Source of the DNA: Allomyces arbusculus
Lineage: Eukaryota; Blastocladiomycota; Blastocladiomycetes; Blastocladiales; Blastocladiaceae
Direction of reading: 5' to 3'
Length of the DNA stretch: 64,000 nt
NCBI GenBank assembly: GCA_027604705.1
Contig: JADHYV010000073.1
Location: 1-64,000 of the forward strand
In this document: positions 33,121 to 43,386 of the stretch, piece by piece
Numbering within the stretch: the first letter of the stretch is position 1
Layout: every line of letters begins with the position of its first letter
The notes under the pieces: model-generated
Seen by the model: only the letters and a program-made list of their open reading frames with translations
Database searches by the model: none
Told to the model about the DNA's origin: nothing
Translations under genes and position numbers: made by a program

Positions 33121-34043
33121 ATGGCGAGCAGCAACCCCGCACCGACACCCGAGACTGCGCCATCCACGGCCAAGGACCCACCCAACTCAACCAACAGCGA
33201 CCAGTCACTCGCCGACGCTGCTCCCGCCCACTCCACGGCCACCGACTCGAGCAACGATGAATTCCCACCGTCCTACGCCGCTGCGACCGCGACCGCAACC
33301 CCACCACCACCCTCGCCCTCAGCACGCAGCAGTGTCGCCGACCTGATGGCGCGGTTCGCCGCGTGGGCGTTCCCGAAACTGGTCACGCCGCCCGAGGAGG
33401 TGGTGATTGTCGGCGACGCGGATGCGCCCATTGGTGCACTGATGGTGGTCCTCGAAACGGTGTTGCGGCCCGCGAAGTTCCAGCGGCAAGGGCTCGGGCG
33501 TGACATCGAATACCATCGCGCCACGTCTGACCAGTGGGACGTGCGTGTGTTTCCGCACACCGAGGGCGTGGTGCGTCTCTTTCTTTTTTGGTGGAGAAGA
33601 CGTGCGTGCGAGCCCTCGACTGACCGCAATTGATGATGGGTAGTTGGAGAAGGTGGTCAAGGGCGCGCTGGGGTCGGCGACGCACGTCGTCTACTTGCTC
33701 GACTCGCAACGGTACGCTTTGACGTCCATTTCATTGATCAGAGACTCGACTGACCGCCTGACGCGCGCAACTGGACAGAGATCCAGCAGCTCCCGTCGTC
33801 CCGCCGCTCCTCGCCGGCATGTCTCAACCCGTGCAGTACCTGTGCCTGCACTCGCTAGTCCGTGCCGAGAAGGTCGACACTGCCAAATTCGGCACCGCAG
33901 CAAAGCGCGCCACGCTCGTCGACGGCCGCGACGACATGGCCATTGCACGTTTCTGGTCCGGGTTAGCCGAATCGGCGCGCGAGCAAAGGCGGCAGGCGTT
34001 GGTGGCCAAAGTGGCGGCACAGCGCGCGGCACGCGGAGAGTAG
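33121..34043 (+). CDS. Uncharacterised protein, three exons
   Basis: Roughly 255 residues. Exon 1 (33121 to about 33567) has a Pro/Ser/Thr-rich start and DEFPPSYAAA, a PPxY-type motif. Then VADLMARFAAWAFPKLVTPP and EEVVIVGDADAPIGALMVVL. The second exon (after the TAG at about 33643) gives LEKVVKGALGSATHVVYLLD. The third gives DPAAPVVPPLLAGMSQPVQY, CLHSLVRAEKVDTAKFGTAA and a basic C-terminal helix ending AAQRAARGE. The beta-alpha-beta feel of VVIVGDADAP and THVVYLLD suggests a Rossmann or small-GTPase-like fold, but no diagnostic P-loop is seen. Intron phases fit. Stops 47 bases from the convergent small gene. Confidence 0.7.
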
Positions 34044-34090
34044 AACGGTTTCACGTTGTTAAATTCAGCTAAAATGGATACTTCGAGATT

Positions 34091-34404
34091 TCAGGGGGAT
34101 TTCGGCTCGTCGTGATTGTCGTGGCTGCCAGCCATGATTTGCTTGCGCACGCGGTCGATCTCGTCGTCCATGGACGCGCGCGCGACGGGTTTCGCGAACC
34201 AGGTCGGGGCCATGAACCAAACGGTGGTCCCGAGAACGACGACGCCGGCCCTGTCCGAAATGCACGGAGGGGCGTCAGGGTCGGATCATGGGTTGCAGGG
34301 TCGGCGATGTGCGGGATGGCGCACCAGAAGAGCGCCGGGCGGCGGAAGAGTGGCGGCAGCGTCTGCACCGGCTCGGCGAGGGCGGCGGGGCGCGGTGCGG
34401 GCAT
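34091..34404 (-). CDS. Small single-span protein, 78 residues, two exons
   Basis: Found by splicing. Exon 1 starts MPAPRPAALAEPVQTLPPLF and ends RRPALFW at a GTGCGC donor. The intron (about 34246-34320) has a CCTGACG branch site and a GACAG acceptor. The second exon, in phase, gives AGVVVLGTTVWFMAPTWFAK, PVARASMDDEIDRVRKQIMA and GSHDNHDEPKSP. One membrane helix, a short proline-rich head and a charged tail. The size and shape resemble small mitochondrial inner-membrane assembly or respiratory subunits, but no family is recognised. Head to head with the RRM gene. Confidence 0.68.
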
Positions 34405-34920
34405 GGCTTGCAGCGGGTGCGCGGGCGTGGTGCGAGGGATTGGACTGTTGCTGGCGGAGTTCGGATGCCGCAACAGCGTCGAGCGGATGCAGTCAGCAGC
34501 GTCGACGGCGATCAGCAGTGCAAGACGCGCTCTTGCCTTGCGCACGTGTCGAAGCTGCCAGCGCTGTCGTGTCCAACCAGTGCGCGTCAACGCCGCAAGG
34601 GCTCGCACCGAGACGCCGGAGAAAGGCATCGCAACGCAGGCCAAGCCGCGCGTGCGATCGCTGGCCCCGCACGCCCGCGGCCGCCGGATTCGGTCGACGC
34701 GCGTCGCCCCGCCCCACTCCCCGCTCCCGGAAAGAAGCACCACCTCCAACCGCCGCCAGCACCGCTGCAACAGGTACCGGCCGAACAACCGGCCCGCACA
34801 TGCTCTGCGACGCGCGATCCGACGCGCACGGGCCGCCGCCGACGCGCTCAGCAGCAGCTCGCGTCGAATGAACCCAGTCCTGACCCGCCTTCCCACCCTC
34901 ACCAACGTCGTAGACCCACC
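34405..34920. promoter_or_regulatory. Divergent intergenic region (small protein / RRM gene)
   Basis: About 515 bases, GC-rich. Likely shared promoter and the 5' leader of the RRM gene. Confidence 0.35.
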
Positions 34921-36139
34921 ATGACCGAGTCTGCAACCTCGCCCGCGCGCCCCAAGTCGCCCGTCCGCCCGGCTGCCGCCTCTGCCGCTACGACGGCCCC
35001 CGCCGCCGCGCCCGCGTCCGCGTCACCGACGCAGACGCCGCTCCCCAAGTCGCCGTCGCCGACCAAGACCCTCGGCGACACGCCCACAGAGCCGGCGCCC
35101 CGCGAGCCGCGCGAGCGCCGCCCGCGGCACAAGCGCGCCCCACTGACCGAAGCGGACCGGATCGAGCAGGACACGCGGCGCGTGTTTGTCGGCAAGTTGC
35201 CGTTCAAGGTGACCGTGGGCGAGGTTCGTGCGCATTTCGCGGCTGCGGGCGCGGTCGACGACGTGCACCTCGTGAAGAAGGCCACGCCCGAGCGCCCACA
35301 GGGTTTTGGGTTTGTGCTGTTCAAGGACGCGAAGGCGGTGGACGTGGCGGTCGCGCAACTGAACGGGTCCGATTTGAAGGGGGCCAGCTTGGACGTGCAG
35401 CGGATTGATCCCGAGCGCGCCGCGCGTAAAGCCGAGGCGCGGGCCAAGGCGATTGCCGAGGGCCATATTCAGCCGCGGGTATGCGTGTTGATTTGTGATC
35501 TACGTCGCGAGCCGAGGGCGGACACTGATCGGTTTCACCCCCGCAAACTAGAACCACCACCAGGCGTCCGACACGGACGGCGGCGAGCTCAAGTCGAAGC
35601 GCGGCGCGCGCAAGCCCAAGACCCAGCGCCAGGACAACGGCGAGCACCGTGCGACCACCACCGGCCACCGCGAAGGTCCGGCAACTGACGTTCATACCGG
35701 CGGTGGGTCGGCGCGTCGTGCGCGCAAGCCGCGTCCCGCTACCACCGAGGGTGGCGAACCGCGTGAGCGCCAGCCGCGTCCGCGCGGCCCCTCCAAGAAG
35801 GAACGCCTGGCTACCGACGGGATTCCGCGTCCCAAGACGCTGTACGTGTCGAACGTCGACAAGTCGGTCGACGACGCGGCGCTGCGCGCCTACTTTGAAA
35901 AGGCCGGGTATTCCGTGACCTCGGCGACGATCACGTTCACGAGATCCGGGCTGCATCGCCAGTTTGCGTTTGTCGAGCTCGGGTCCGAGAAGGAGGTGGA
36001 GGACGCGATTGAAAAGCTGGCCGGGTCCGAGTTGGCGGGCAAGTCGATTGGGCTCAAGCGCGCACTGATGCTGCCGCCGCGCGAGAAGACGGGGGCCGAG
36101 GGGGAGCAGGCGGCGGTCGCGGCTGAGGCGCACGCGTAA
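34921..36139 (+). CDS. RNA-binding protein with two RRM domains
   Basis: About 380 residues in two exons with an intron at about 35480-35551. An Ala/Pro-rich N-terminus and a basic RERRPRHKRAPLTEADRIEQ stretch lead to RRM1: RRVFVGKLPFKVTVGEVRAH (RNP2) and PQGFGFVLFKDAKAVDVAV (RNP1), ending GASLDVQRIDPERAARK. A basic, Arg/Gly/Thr-rich linker follows, then RRM2: KTLYVSNVDKSVDDAALRAY and RQFAFVELGSEKEVEDAI. The RRMs resemble those of nucleolar or ribosome-assembly RNA-binding proteins, but the exact orthologue is unclear. Plus-strand, co-directional with DOT1. Confidence 0.9.
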
Positions 36140-36604
36140 GCCTTGGAGAGGAAGGTGATGGACGCGTGATGATGAGGAAAGGCGCCGGCGAGTCGGCTGG
36201 GATGGTGGGCGCTGAGGGTCGCGTCGCGTCGCGTCACGTCGCGTCGACGCGTGGCCGGGCGCGCCCGTTGGTTCTTTTTTTGGCGGGCGTAGTTGTTGCT
36301 GGTTTGGGCCGCTGCTGCTGTTGGCTGAGGAGGAGCACGGCAGCACGGCCCGATATTTGTGCATAATGTTTTGGTTTGGATACATTGGATGGGTCGCATT
36401 CCAGAGCATTCTTGGCGCGAATCAACGGCACGTGGCTCGCTTCGGTCGCGTCGCAACACGTCACTGCCCGCTCCAGCTCTCATCTTGCTTGTCGTCGTCG
36501 TCAACGTTGCTTCCCGGCTGCCCTCCGCGTCCATTTTATCGACTGCACCAACGGCCACGACCACGAGCATCTTGCTGCACTCTGCTCCCAGCACCTCACC
36601 AACC
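36140..36604. promoter_or_regulatory. Intergenic, upstream of DOT1
   Basis: About 465 bases. Contains GCGTC(G/A) runs near 36220-36255. No core motif certain. Confidence 0.35.
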
Positions 36605-39087
36605 ATGCACGACACGCCCACCAAGCCGCACGTGCGCATCCGGTCGCGCGACGCGCCGCCCGACGACCCCTTCGCCTTTCTGTTCCCACACCCGCGCAAG
36701 CACCCGCTCATCATCGAGTCGGCCGCTGCCGCCGCTGCCGCCGCTGCCGCGCACGCATCCGCATCGACCATCAGTAGACCGCCGCCCGCAGTGGCCGCGT
36801 CCTCGCGCCGGTCGACCGATGCGGCCGACATGCCGCCGGCCGCGAAGCGCGCACGGAAAGAGTCGGACCGCCGCACCGCGGGCGAGAGAGTGGGCACGGC
36901 CGATGGCGGCGGCGGCAGCCGCGCGCGCGATGCGCCGGGGAGGGCCGATGAGGGTGGGAGGGGGGATGCGTTGGCGCGGTCACGGCCCTCAAGTGGTGGA
37001 GACGCGAGTGCCGAGTACGCTCTTGCTGCCCTTGATTTCTGGCACGATGAGTGGAGAGCTGATTTGCTCATTCCGACTAGACGCTCGCGAGATAAACCCA
37101 CGTCGTTGTCGTCATCCGCCCGCGGCCCACCGGCTCCATCACGCTCTTCCAATTCGCGCGCGCCTGGATCAACCGGCATCTCAGCCTCGTCCTCCATGGC
37201 CTCGCTCAAGCCGTCAACCTCGTCGTCGTCGCTCTCTCCTTCTGCGTCCAATACTGCGTCTACCTCTGCTTCTTCCAAACCCTCTTCCGCATCTCCTTCC
37301 GCATCGGCACCCCCCGCCCCGACGGCGGCGGCGGCGGCGGCGGCGGTGGGCGCGCCCAATATCATCCACTCGGCCGACATTGTACATAGCGACCTGAAGA
37401 AATACACGCAGTGTGCGTACCGTTGTTGCCGGAAGTGGAGGTGGGCCTCCGCTGGGCGGTCACAGTGTGAAGAAGGGGAAAACACATCCGCGATTGCGCA
37501 GATTGGTGCCCGCCTGCGGTGCAGTACGACGCAAGGAGTCGCTAAGCCAAAACTCACGTTGTTCCCCTTCGTAGGGTTCCTGGGATCCGCAACGTCGGGA
37601 GCCTCGGCGTCGTCCTCACCCGCATCGCCGTCCAGGTCCGACGCATCATCCGACGCGATGCCGACCGTTGAGCTCGTCTACTTGAGCAAGGCCTACCGCG
37701 AAACGTACGTGTCCTCGGCGCCGCCTCCATCTCTTCTCCAGCACTCACCGCCCCTTTTCCCCCACCCTAGCTTCTCGCTCCTGCGCCCCAAACAAGTCGT
37801 ACAAAAATACGCCGCGCTTGCGTCCTCCTCCACGACCCCACCCCCCTTCCCCGCCCCGAAAGTCGCCGTCCCGAGTGACATGTCCGAATACGACCCGGTC
37901 GCGGACCTGATCGACACGGTGCGCATGCTCGTGCACCACACGCTTGTGTGCCCGTCGCCCGCGATCCGCGACTTGTTCAGTGACGAGCCGCACTCGGGCG
38001 CCGTTTCGCCGCGCGCGGCGGCCACGCCCTCGCCGTCGTCGCTCGGGTTATTGCGTCGCTTGGAACGCGCACGGAATCGCCGGTCGCGCAGCGAGTTTGT
38101 GGCCGCGGTGGCGGATTTCAATCGCGAGTATGCGCGGTGCAAGAAGGACGGATATGTGATCGGGTACACAAAGAAGCGGTACGTGTTCTTTCGTACCCCC
38201 CCCCACGCATCAGCTATGGGGCCACGGCGGCTGACCAATTGATTTCGACCAGCATGATGGCCGCAGCGCCCGACGAGCGGCGCGCGATCCAGCAGTGGCT
38301 CAACGAGCCGACACCTCCAGACTTGGTCGCACACGTGCTGTTCCAGGCGTACGCGCGCGCGGTCGCGCCGCACGCCGACGAGTTGCAAAAGTATGAGGCG
38401 TTTTCGAATACGGTGTATGGTGAAATCAACCCGGTGTTTGTGGAACTGCTCATCAAGACGCTCGGGATCAAGGCCAGCCATACGTTCTTGGATCTCGGGA
38501 GGTACGTTGCTGCCCTTTTTCTTTTTCTCTGGGCAAGCAAGAGAGAGCAGACCACTCACCGTCCTTGGCTCTTGGTGTATAGTGGGATCGGCAACGTCGT
38601 TCTGCACGTGGCCGCGCGCACGCAATGCCACGCGTCGGGCATCGAAATCCAACCCGCGGCCGCGCGGCTCGCACACGCGCAACTCGAAGAGTTTCGCGCA
38701 CGGCTCAAGTACTTCAACCGCCGCTGTGGCGCCGTCGACCTGTTCGAGGGCGACATGCTCGCACACGCGGCAATCCCGCCGCTCGTCGCCAAAGCCGACG
38801 TGATTTTCGTCAACAATTACGTGTTTGACCCGAAACTGAACCGCGCGCTCGTCGAGTTATTCCTCGATGTGCAAGAGGGCGCCAAGATCGTGTCGCTCAA
38901 AGAATTTGCGCCGGTCGAGAACCGCATCACGCCGCGGAACGTGCACAGTGTGGAGGCCTTGTTTGATGTGGAGTGCTACGAGTACGGGCCGGACTACGTG
39001 TCGTGGACAGACCAGCCGGGCAAGTGGTACGTGCATACGATGAATCGGAAGAGGGTGCAGGCGTGGCTCGCGGCGCAGGGGATGTGA
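36605..39087 (+). CDS. DOT1: DOT1 histone H3-K79 methyltransferase
   Basis: Multi-exon gene; start at the ATG at 36605 (MHDTPTKPHVRIRSRDAPPD). The N-terminal 250 residues are low complexity (poly-Ala, Ser-rich, basic patches such as PPAAKRARKESDRR), a plausible DNA/nucleosome-contact region. Middle exons: GAPNIIHSADIVHSDLKKY, AMPTVELVYLSKAYRET, VADLIDTVRMLVHHTLV, EFVAAVADFNREYARCKKDG. Catalytic core: YEAFSNTVYGEINPVFVELL, SHTFLDLG joined across an intron to SGIGNVVLHVAARTQCHASG (SAM-binding motif I), IEIQPAAARLAHAQL, GDMLAHAAIPPLV, ADVIFVNNYVFDPKLN, GAKIVSLKEFAPVENRI, VSWTDQPGKWYVHTMNR. These match DOT1 motifs throughout. Non-SET methyltransferase, nuclear. Several introns are 50-90 bases. 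Confidence 0.95.
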
Positions 39088-39589
39088 AGGATGGTGTCGC
39101 TGGCGCGGTCGCCGGGGCAAGGTGTAGTTGTGCGCGCGGAAGCGACGGTGGAGACGGAGCGGGATGCGGTTGGGGGGAGTGTGCAGGCGAGGAGGGGTAG
39201 TGTCCCGGTGTCGGCCCAAATGCACAAATTTGATTGGGGATGGTCGACCTTGGGCCAGCATGAGCACAAGTCGCATTGCGGCCCGCGTCGAGGCTGCGTC
39301 GAGTCCGCGTCGTGTCGCGTTTTCTTGGGCCGTGCGCCGTGTCGCGTCGCATCATGGACGGGATCAGCGCTCTTGACGCCCTTGGCCAACAGGCATGCGT
39401 GGCGTCAAGAGCGTCGTGCGTGCACGATACGTTGTGCCGTGACCAAACGGCGCACGCACTTCTGCACAGACCATCAACCACAACGGGCACGCTGGCACGA
39501 CCAACCGCAAAATCGTTCCATTCCAGTTGCTACCAGCACCACTGTTTGCGACGCTGATTACGACCGAGGACATCAACGTTCAACGACAA
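39088..39589. other. DOT1 3' flank, no gene seen
   Basis: About 500 bases between DOT1 and transposase remains. No terminal inverted repeat could be identified by eye. Confidence 0.35.
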
Positions 39590-40722
39590 CGGACTTGTTC
39601 AACCAGCTTGCAAGCCAGATTGAGGGACTTACCGCCCCGGAACACTGGCCCGAAGTCATTGCCACGGCCACAGCACTCCACCAGCGCCATCAATCGTCCA
39701 TGCTGATGTTGGCCGTGTCGCACTGTTTGGAAATCGACGACATTGGCGAGTTAGCCGAGCGCGAGAACGTCATGCTGCGTGACTTGAATGGCATCCCCTT
39801 CTTGCCGGACCGAACCATTGCCGACTTGCCATGCCTTCCGTGCCGCCCGGATCGGTTCAAGCTTGACGAATTGTCGCGCACGGAAGCGTATCTCCGGTCT
39901 TGTTCCCGACGATATTCTTCATTGGGACAAAGAAATGTTATCGCGCATCTTTAACCGAGTACACAACTCTCACCATAATTCTGCGCGCATGCTCGCTTCC
40001 TCACTCACAGCACGTCCACCCGATCCAGACAACCGAGCTGATCTGGCACCGCCACGGCGAACTCATGACGCTCCGCCCCACCACCATCTGCCGGTCGACC
40101 TTCGACCGTTTCTGCCGCGCGATCCACCGCAAGGGCGCTGCTGCGGCAATGCTGGGAGCCGATCGACCACAGGCCGTGGCGCCGCCCGGTCCTCCCGCAC
40201 ATAAGCCACCGAGTGCACGTGCAATCGCTCGTCGTGCCCAACGGCCTGATCGCCGGCCTGCAAGTCCTCGACCCGGACCGCGACGCCACCGCGCTCCCGA
40301 GTCCCAGGTGCAATCTCGGCTCCGTCGATTACCGTCGTGGCTCTACGATGACGACTTCTCGACTTACCGTGCGTACGGCGCGGTCGGGTTCAACGAAACC
40401 CTTGAGTTCTTTACCCCACACCCGGCCGCACTCATCGAGACCGACCAGGACCGACGATTTAACTGGCTCATGGGCCGTGCGCAGGCTGTCGCCGCGTGGA
40501 TGCATGATTTGGTTCTGGACGATTTTCCGTGGTTGAAGTTTTGGGCGACGATACGGGGAAGGCGTGGGAGGGAGCGCGCGCCGGCTTTGCGACGGAGCGG
40601 GTGTATGGAGTCGCGGCGCTGTTGTTGAATTGCCGGACCTGCATGGAGGGCTGGAATAGGATCTCAAAGTTTTTCAGGTGCAATTTGGCGGGCAGAGTGT
40701 TTGCTTTCGAAGATGAGTATTG
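39590..40722 (+). mobile_element. PIF/Harbinger DDE transposase remnant, copy 1
   Basis: Pieces in order along the plus strand: DLFNQLASQIEGL and FKLDELSRTEAYL (N-terminal region), VPDDILHWDKEMLSRIFNR, then after an intron-like GTACAC..CACAG stretch (about 39957-40011) HGELMTLRPTTICRSTFDRF and AIHRKGAAAAML. In another frame HRVHVQSLVVPNGLIAGLQV (the GHKRVHALKFQS-type block), then YDDDFSTYRAYGAVGF (YGDPAY-like) and MHDLVLDDFPWLKFW. It ends with ERVYGVAALLLNCRTCMEGW and ISKFF, typical of the DDE_Tnp_4 tail. Frame changes between blocks show it is damaged. The acidic residue of the helix before GLVL is not evident in this copy. Plain DNA transposon. Confidence 0.75.
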
Positions 40723-40779
40723 AGCGCGAGTGAATTTGGTTCTGGTTGCACTTATCGCGGGGTTGACGTGGTGCAGCAC

Positions 40780-40983
40780 CGGCCAGTGAAGCCGCGGCCG
40801 AGTGGGCGCATGGTTTGGTTCTTGATAAGTATCCGTTACTGCAGGTCTGGACGCATTTGTACGATCGGCGTGGCCGTGAGCGCGGCGGGTTACTGATCGA
40901 GGCCGTGTATGGAGTCGCAGCGCTCCTAATCAATTGCCGCACGTGCATGGATGGCGGGAACGAGATTGCGCGGCGCTTTTAGG
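40780..40983 (+). mobile_element. PIF/Harbinger transposase remnant, copy 2 (C-terminal part)
   Basis: A second, shorter copy of the last part of the neighbouring transposase: AEWAHGLVLDKYPLLQVW, THLYDRRGRERGGLL, EAVYGVAALLINCRTCMDGG and NEIARRF before a stop. It keeps the EWAFG-like catalytic-helix motif that is unclear in copy 1. Diverged from copy 1, so either a local duplication or two separate insertions of one family. Confidence 0.75.
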
Positions 40984-43370
40984 TGCGTGCCGACCAGGCT
41001 TGACGAGTATTTTGAAGACAGGATTCAAGTTCCCCGCGTGTAATGGTGAGAATGGATTGCAAAGGAATGTTTTTTTTGTCATCCAAGAGCCGTCCTTGTC
41101 GTGTGCGTCGGAAGGTGGTGCGCTGTGCGTTCGCAGCGCTGTGGATTCCGTGCAATGTAAACTCGCCAGGGCTGCTCCTGGCGTAGGTCCTCCACCAGAT
41201 CACGCACGCGTTAGTGTGCTAAAGCATGTGTTTGCGAGTGCTTTGCAATGCCGCAGCTGCAGTGAATCGCCCGTGTGAGCGGCAGGTCGAACTGGTGGTG
41301 CTGGTCGATCTGAAAATTCCCAAAATGATCACTCGTGCTCGCTGTGTGTGCAAGCCCCTCCTCGTTGTGGTTGTAAGTCGCGCGCGTGGAGGTGGTGGTG
41401 GTGGAAAGCAGTGGAACATGGTGGGGCGCGGCATGGCCCGACCATGCCAGATCGCGCGACTTTGTTCTCAGTGTCTCCCCGATTGAGGCTGCCCAGCCAT
41501 GATCAGCTCCCCGTTCAGGTGCTCTGCCACCAGACAGCGAGGCCGCGCCCACACCGAGCCACATGTCCCCGATCACGACCCCGTGGCACATCACGCAGCA
41601 CATGCCTATGAAGCCCTCCAAACGCCCCTCGTTGTCCCATCCGCCTCGCCACGCGAGCGGCTGGCGCGACAACCTTGTTGTGGGCTGAGAACGGACAGTT
41701 CTCCGCGCCACCTGTCGGCGCCGGCCGGGGGAGAGCGCACGCAGCGCTCTTCCAGCATCAGTGCAAGTCACGGTGACCCACGATGCGACGTGGTGACCGT
41801 TGATGGCGGGCACCCTAGATGAATGCGGACGTTCCGACGTGCCGCGTTGATATGGTTTCTTGATTGTGAGCGTGTGCGCCTGCATAAGGATGTCCACCAC
41901 GAGCCGGCTTCGCGGTCGTGTTGAGCGCGCTCCACCACCATGACGCGGTCGCACCAACATTAAAAACCCAGGGTCGGCCGCGTCCTATTTTACACGCTTC
42001 CGCCGCGCATCGAGCCCAACCGAAACAACGTAGAACGCAACTTGGGTGGCGGATCTTGGCGACGGTACAGGCGCGCCAGCCGACTGGAACAGCAATGGAC
42101 AAAAAGAAAAGAAGGGTGGAGCGCGTGCGTGTCGACACAGCGTGCATCGTTTTGCCATCACTTTTTGAAGCCGTGGGCGCCATAACTCTCCGCGCTCCGG
42201 GCTCACCAGATGCGCGTCAGATTGAGTCCTTGCGACCTTGTCCGCGTGCGCAGATCCAGATCACGCCGTCGTGATCCCTCGCGCGCAGCATCACGCCAAG
42301 TTCACCAACGCGTGTGCCAGGGACCGTGTTGGTGGAACACTTGCGACGGCGGCTCGCCAGAGATGAATATGTTGCGCATGCAGGGCCCCGCACCTTTTGC
42401 GCATCAAGCGAGGTCGCGCCAGCAACGGTTGGCAATCTTCACGTCAATCCGGTGCGACAGGCCGGAGAGCACACGCGTCGAGCGGCGGGTGAAATGCAGC
42501 GCCGATTGGTGCTTAATCTCCGGATGACCCGGCTCGCTGAGTTTTGCGTGCAGCGCGTCGGACTTGAGTTCGGATGCCGCGTACGGCCAGCAGAGTCCTG
42601 CGTGCGTTGGTGTTGGTGGTCCCCGCTCGTTGGCTCATGGCAGATTTGAAGCGCGTCAGGCCGCGTACTGCCGCAACGGCCCGTCGTCGTGAATGGTGGC
42701 AATGGACCGTGATCAACCGCAGATCACATCCGCGCGATGGAGCCGGCTTGGAGAGGAATGGAGAGAGAAACGGTTCGCCCCCTGGCCGATCTCTCCCAAC
42801 GCGTCGATGAAAGGGAGCCCGTGGGCTCACGGCAGGGTCGACACGCTTGCGCATGGACGCCGTCCCCATCGAATGATCTTGGTGGACTGCATACGTGGCG
42901 TTCGACGCGCGTCAGCGCGCAGGTTGGCAGGGCGCGGAGGCCGTAAACCGAGCCAGAAAGGCAGGGCAAAGCACCCACTTCCTAGCAAAGCATTGGCAGA
43001 GCACGGATCTGTTACGGCGCCAGATCCTGCCCGTCCGTTGCTCTCAACAACGCTCCGCCACCGCACGCCCTTGTTCGCGAGTCCCTCTTTCCATCGGCAA
43101 TCGTCGGTCCCCTCGAGCAAAGGATAACAAGGTCGCGTGCACGCCGTCGTGCGCGCGGGCTGCACGACGCCCGACCGGTGCGCGGTAGCACGGCCAGCGC
43201 AGCGCAAGAGCTGGGACGCGCCATGAATCATCGAGCGTCCCCAACGCCGCGCATTTCCTGCAGTACGGGAACCCAGTCGTTCTCTCGTTTTTGTTGGCTG
43301 GCCACATCTGTGAGCGACGTCGCGTCGTGGCGCTTTGCCCCGTCCATCAACGTGCTTCTCCCGCTCGCCA
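40984..43370. other. Long region with no supported gene
   Basis: GC-rich, CpG-rich DNA. Overlapping frames up to about 250 codons occur on both strands but carry no domain, no coherent splicing and biased Ala/Arg/Ser composition, as expected from GC-rich non-coding sequence. A weak minus-strand resemblance of 42240-42330 (TRVGELGVMLRARD) to the remains at 11750-11800 (AVKIGELGAVIARMG) was noted but is too short to call. Confidence 0.4.
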
Positions 43371-43378
43371 GACGCGCT

Positions 43379-43386
43379 ATATATCT
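43379..43386 (+). promoter_or_regulatory. TATA-like motif far upstream of the WOPR gene
   Basis: CGCTATATATCTCG lies in an otherwise GC-rich stretch, 2.5 kb before the WOPR start codon. Could mark a distal promoter with a long leader. Motif only. Confidence 0.3.

Noticed and set aside
35890-37557. A 555-codon minus-strand frame over the RRM and DOT1 genes
   Set aside because: It is antisense to two genes with strong domain evidence and spans their intergenic region.
41211-42183. Minus-strand frames of 249 and 122 codons
   Set aside because: No domain, no splice logic and GC-driven composition. No support for a gene.
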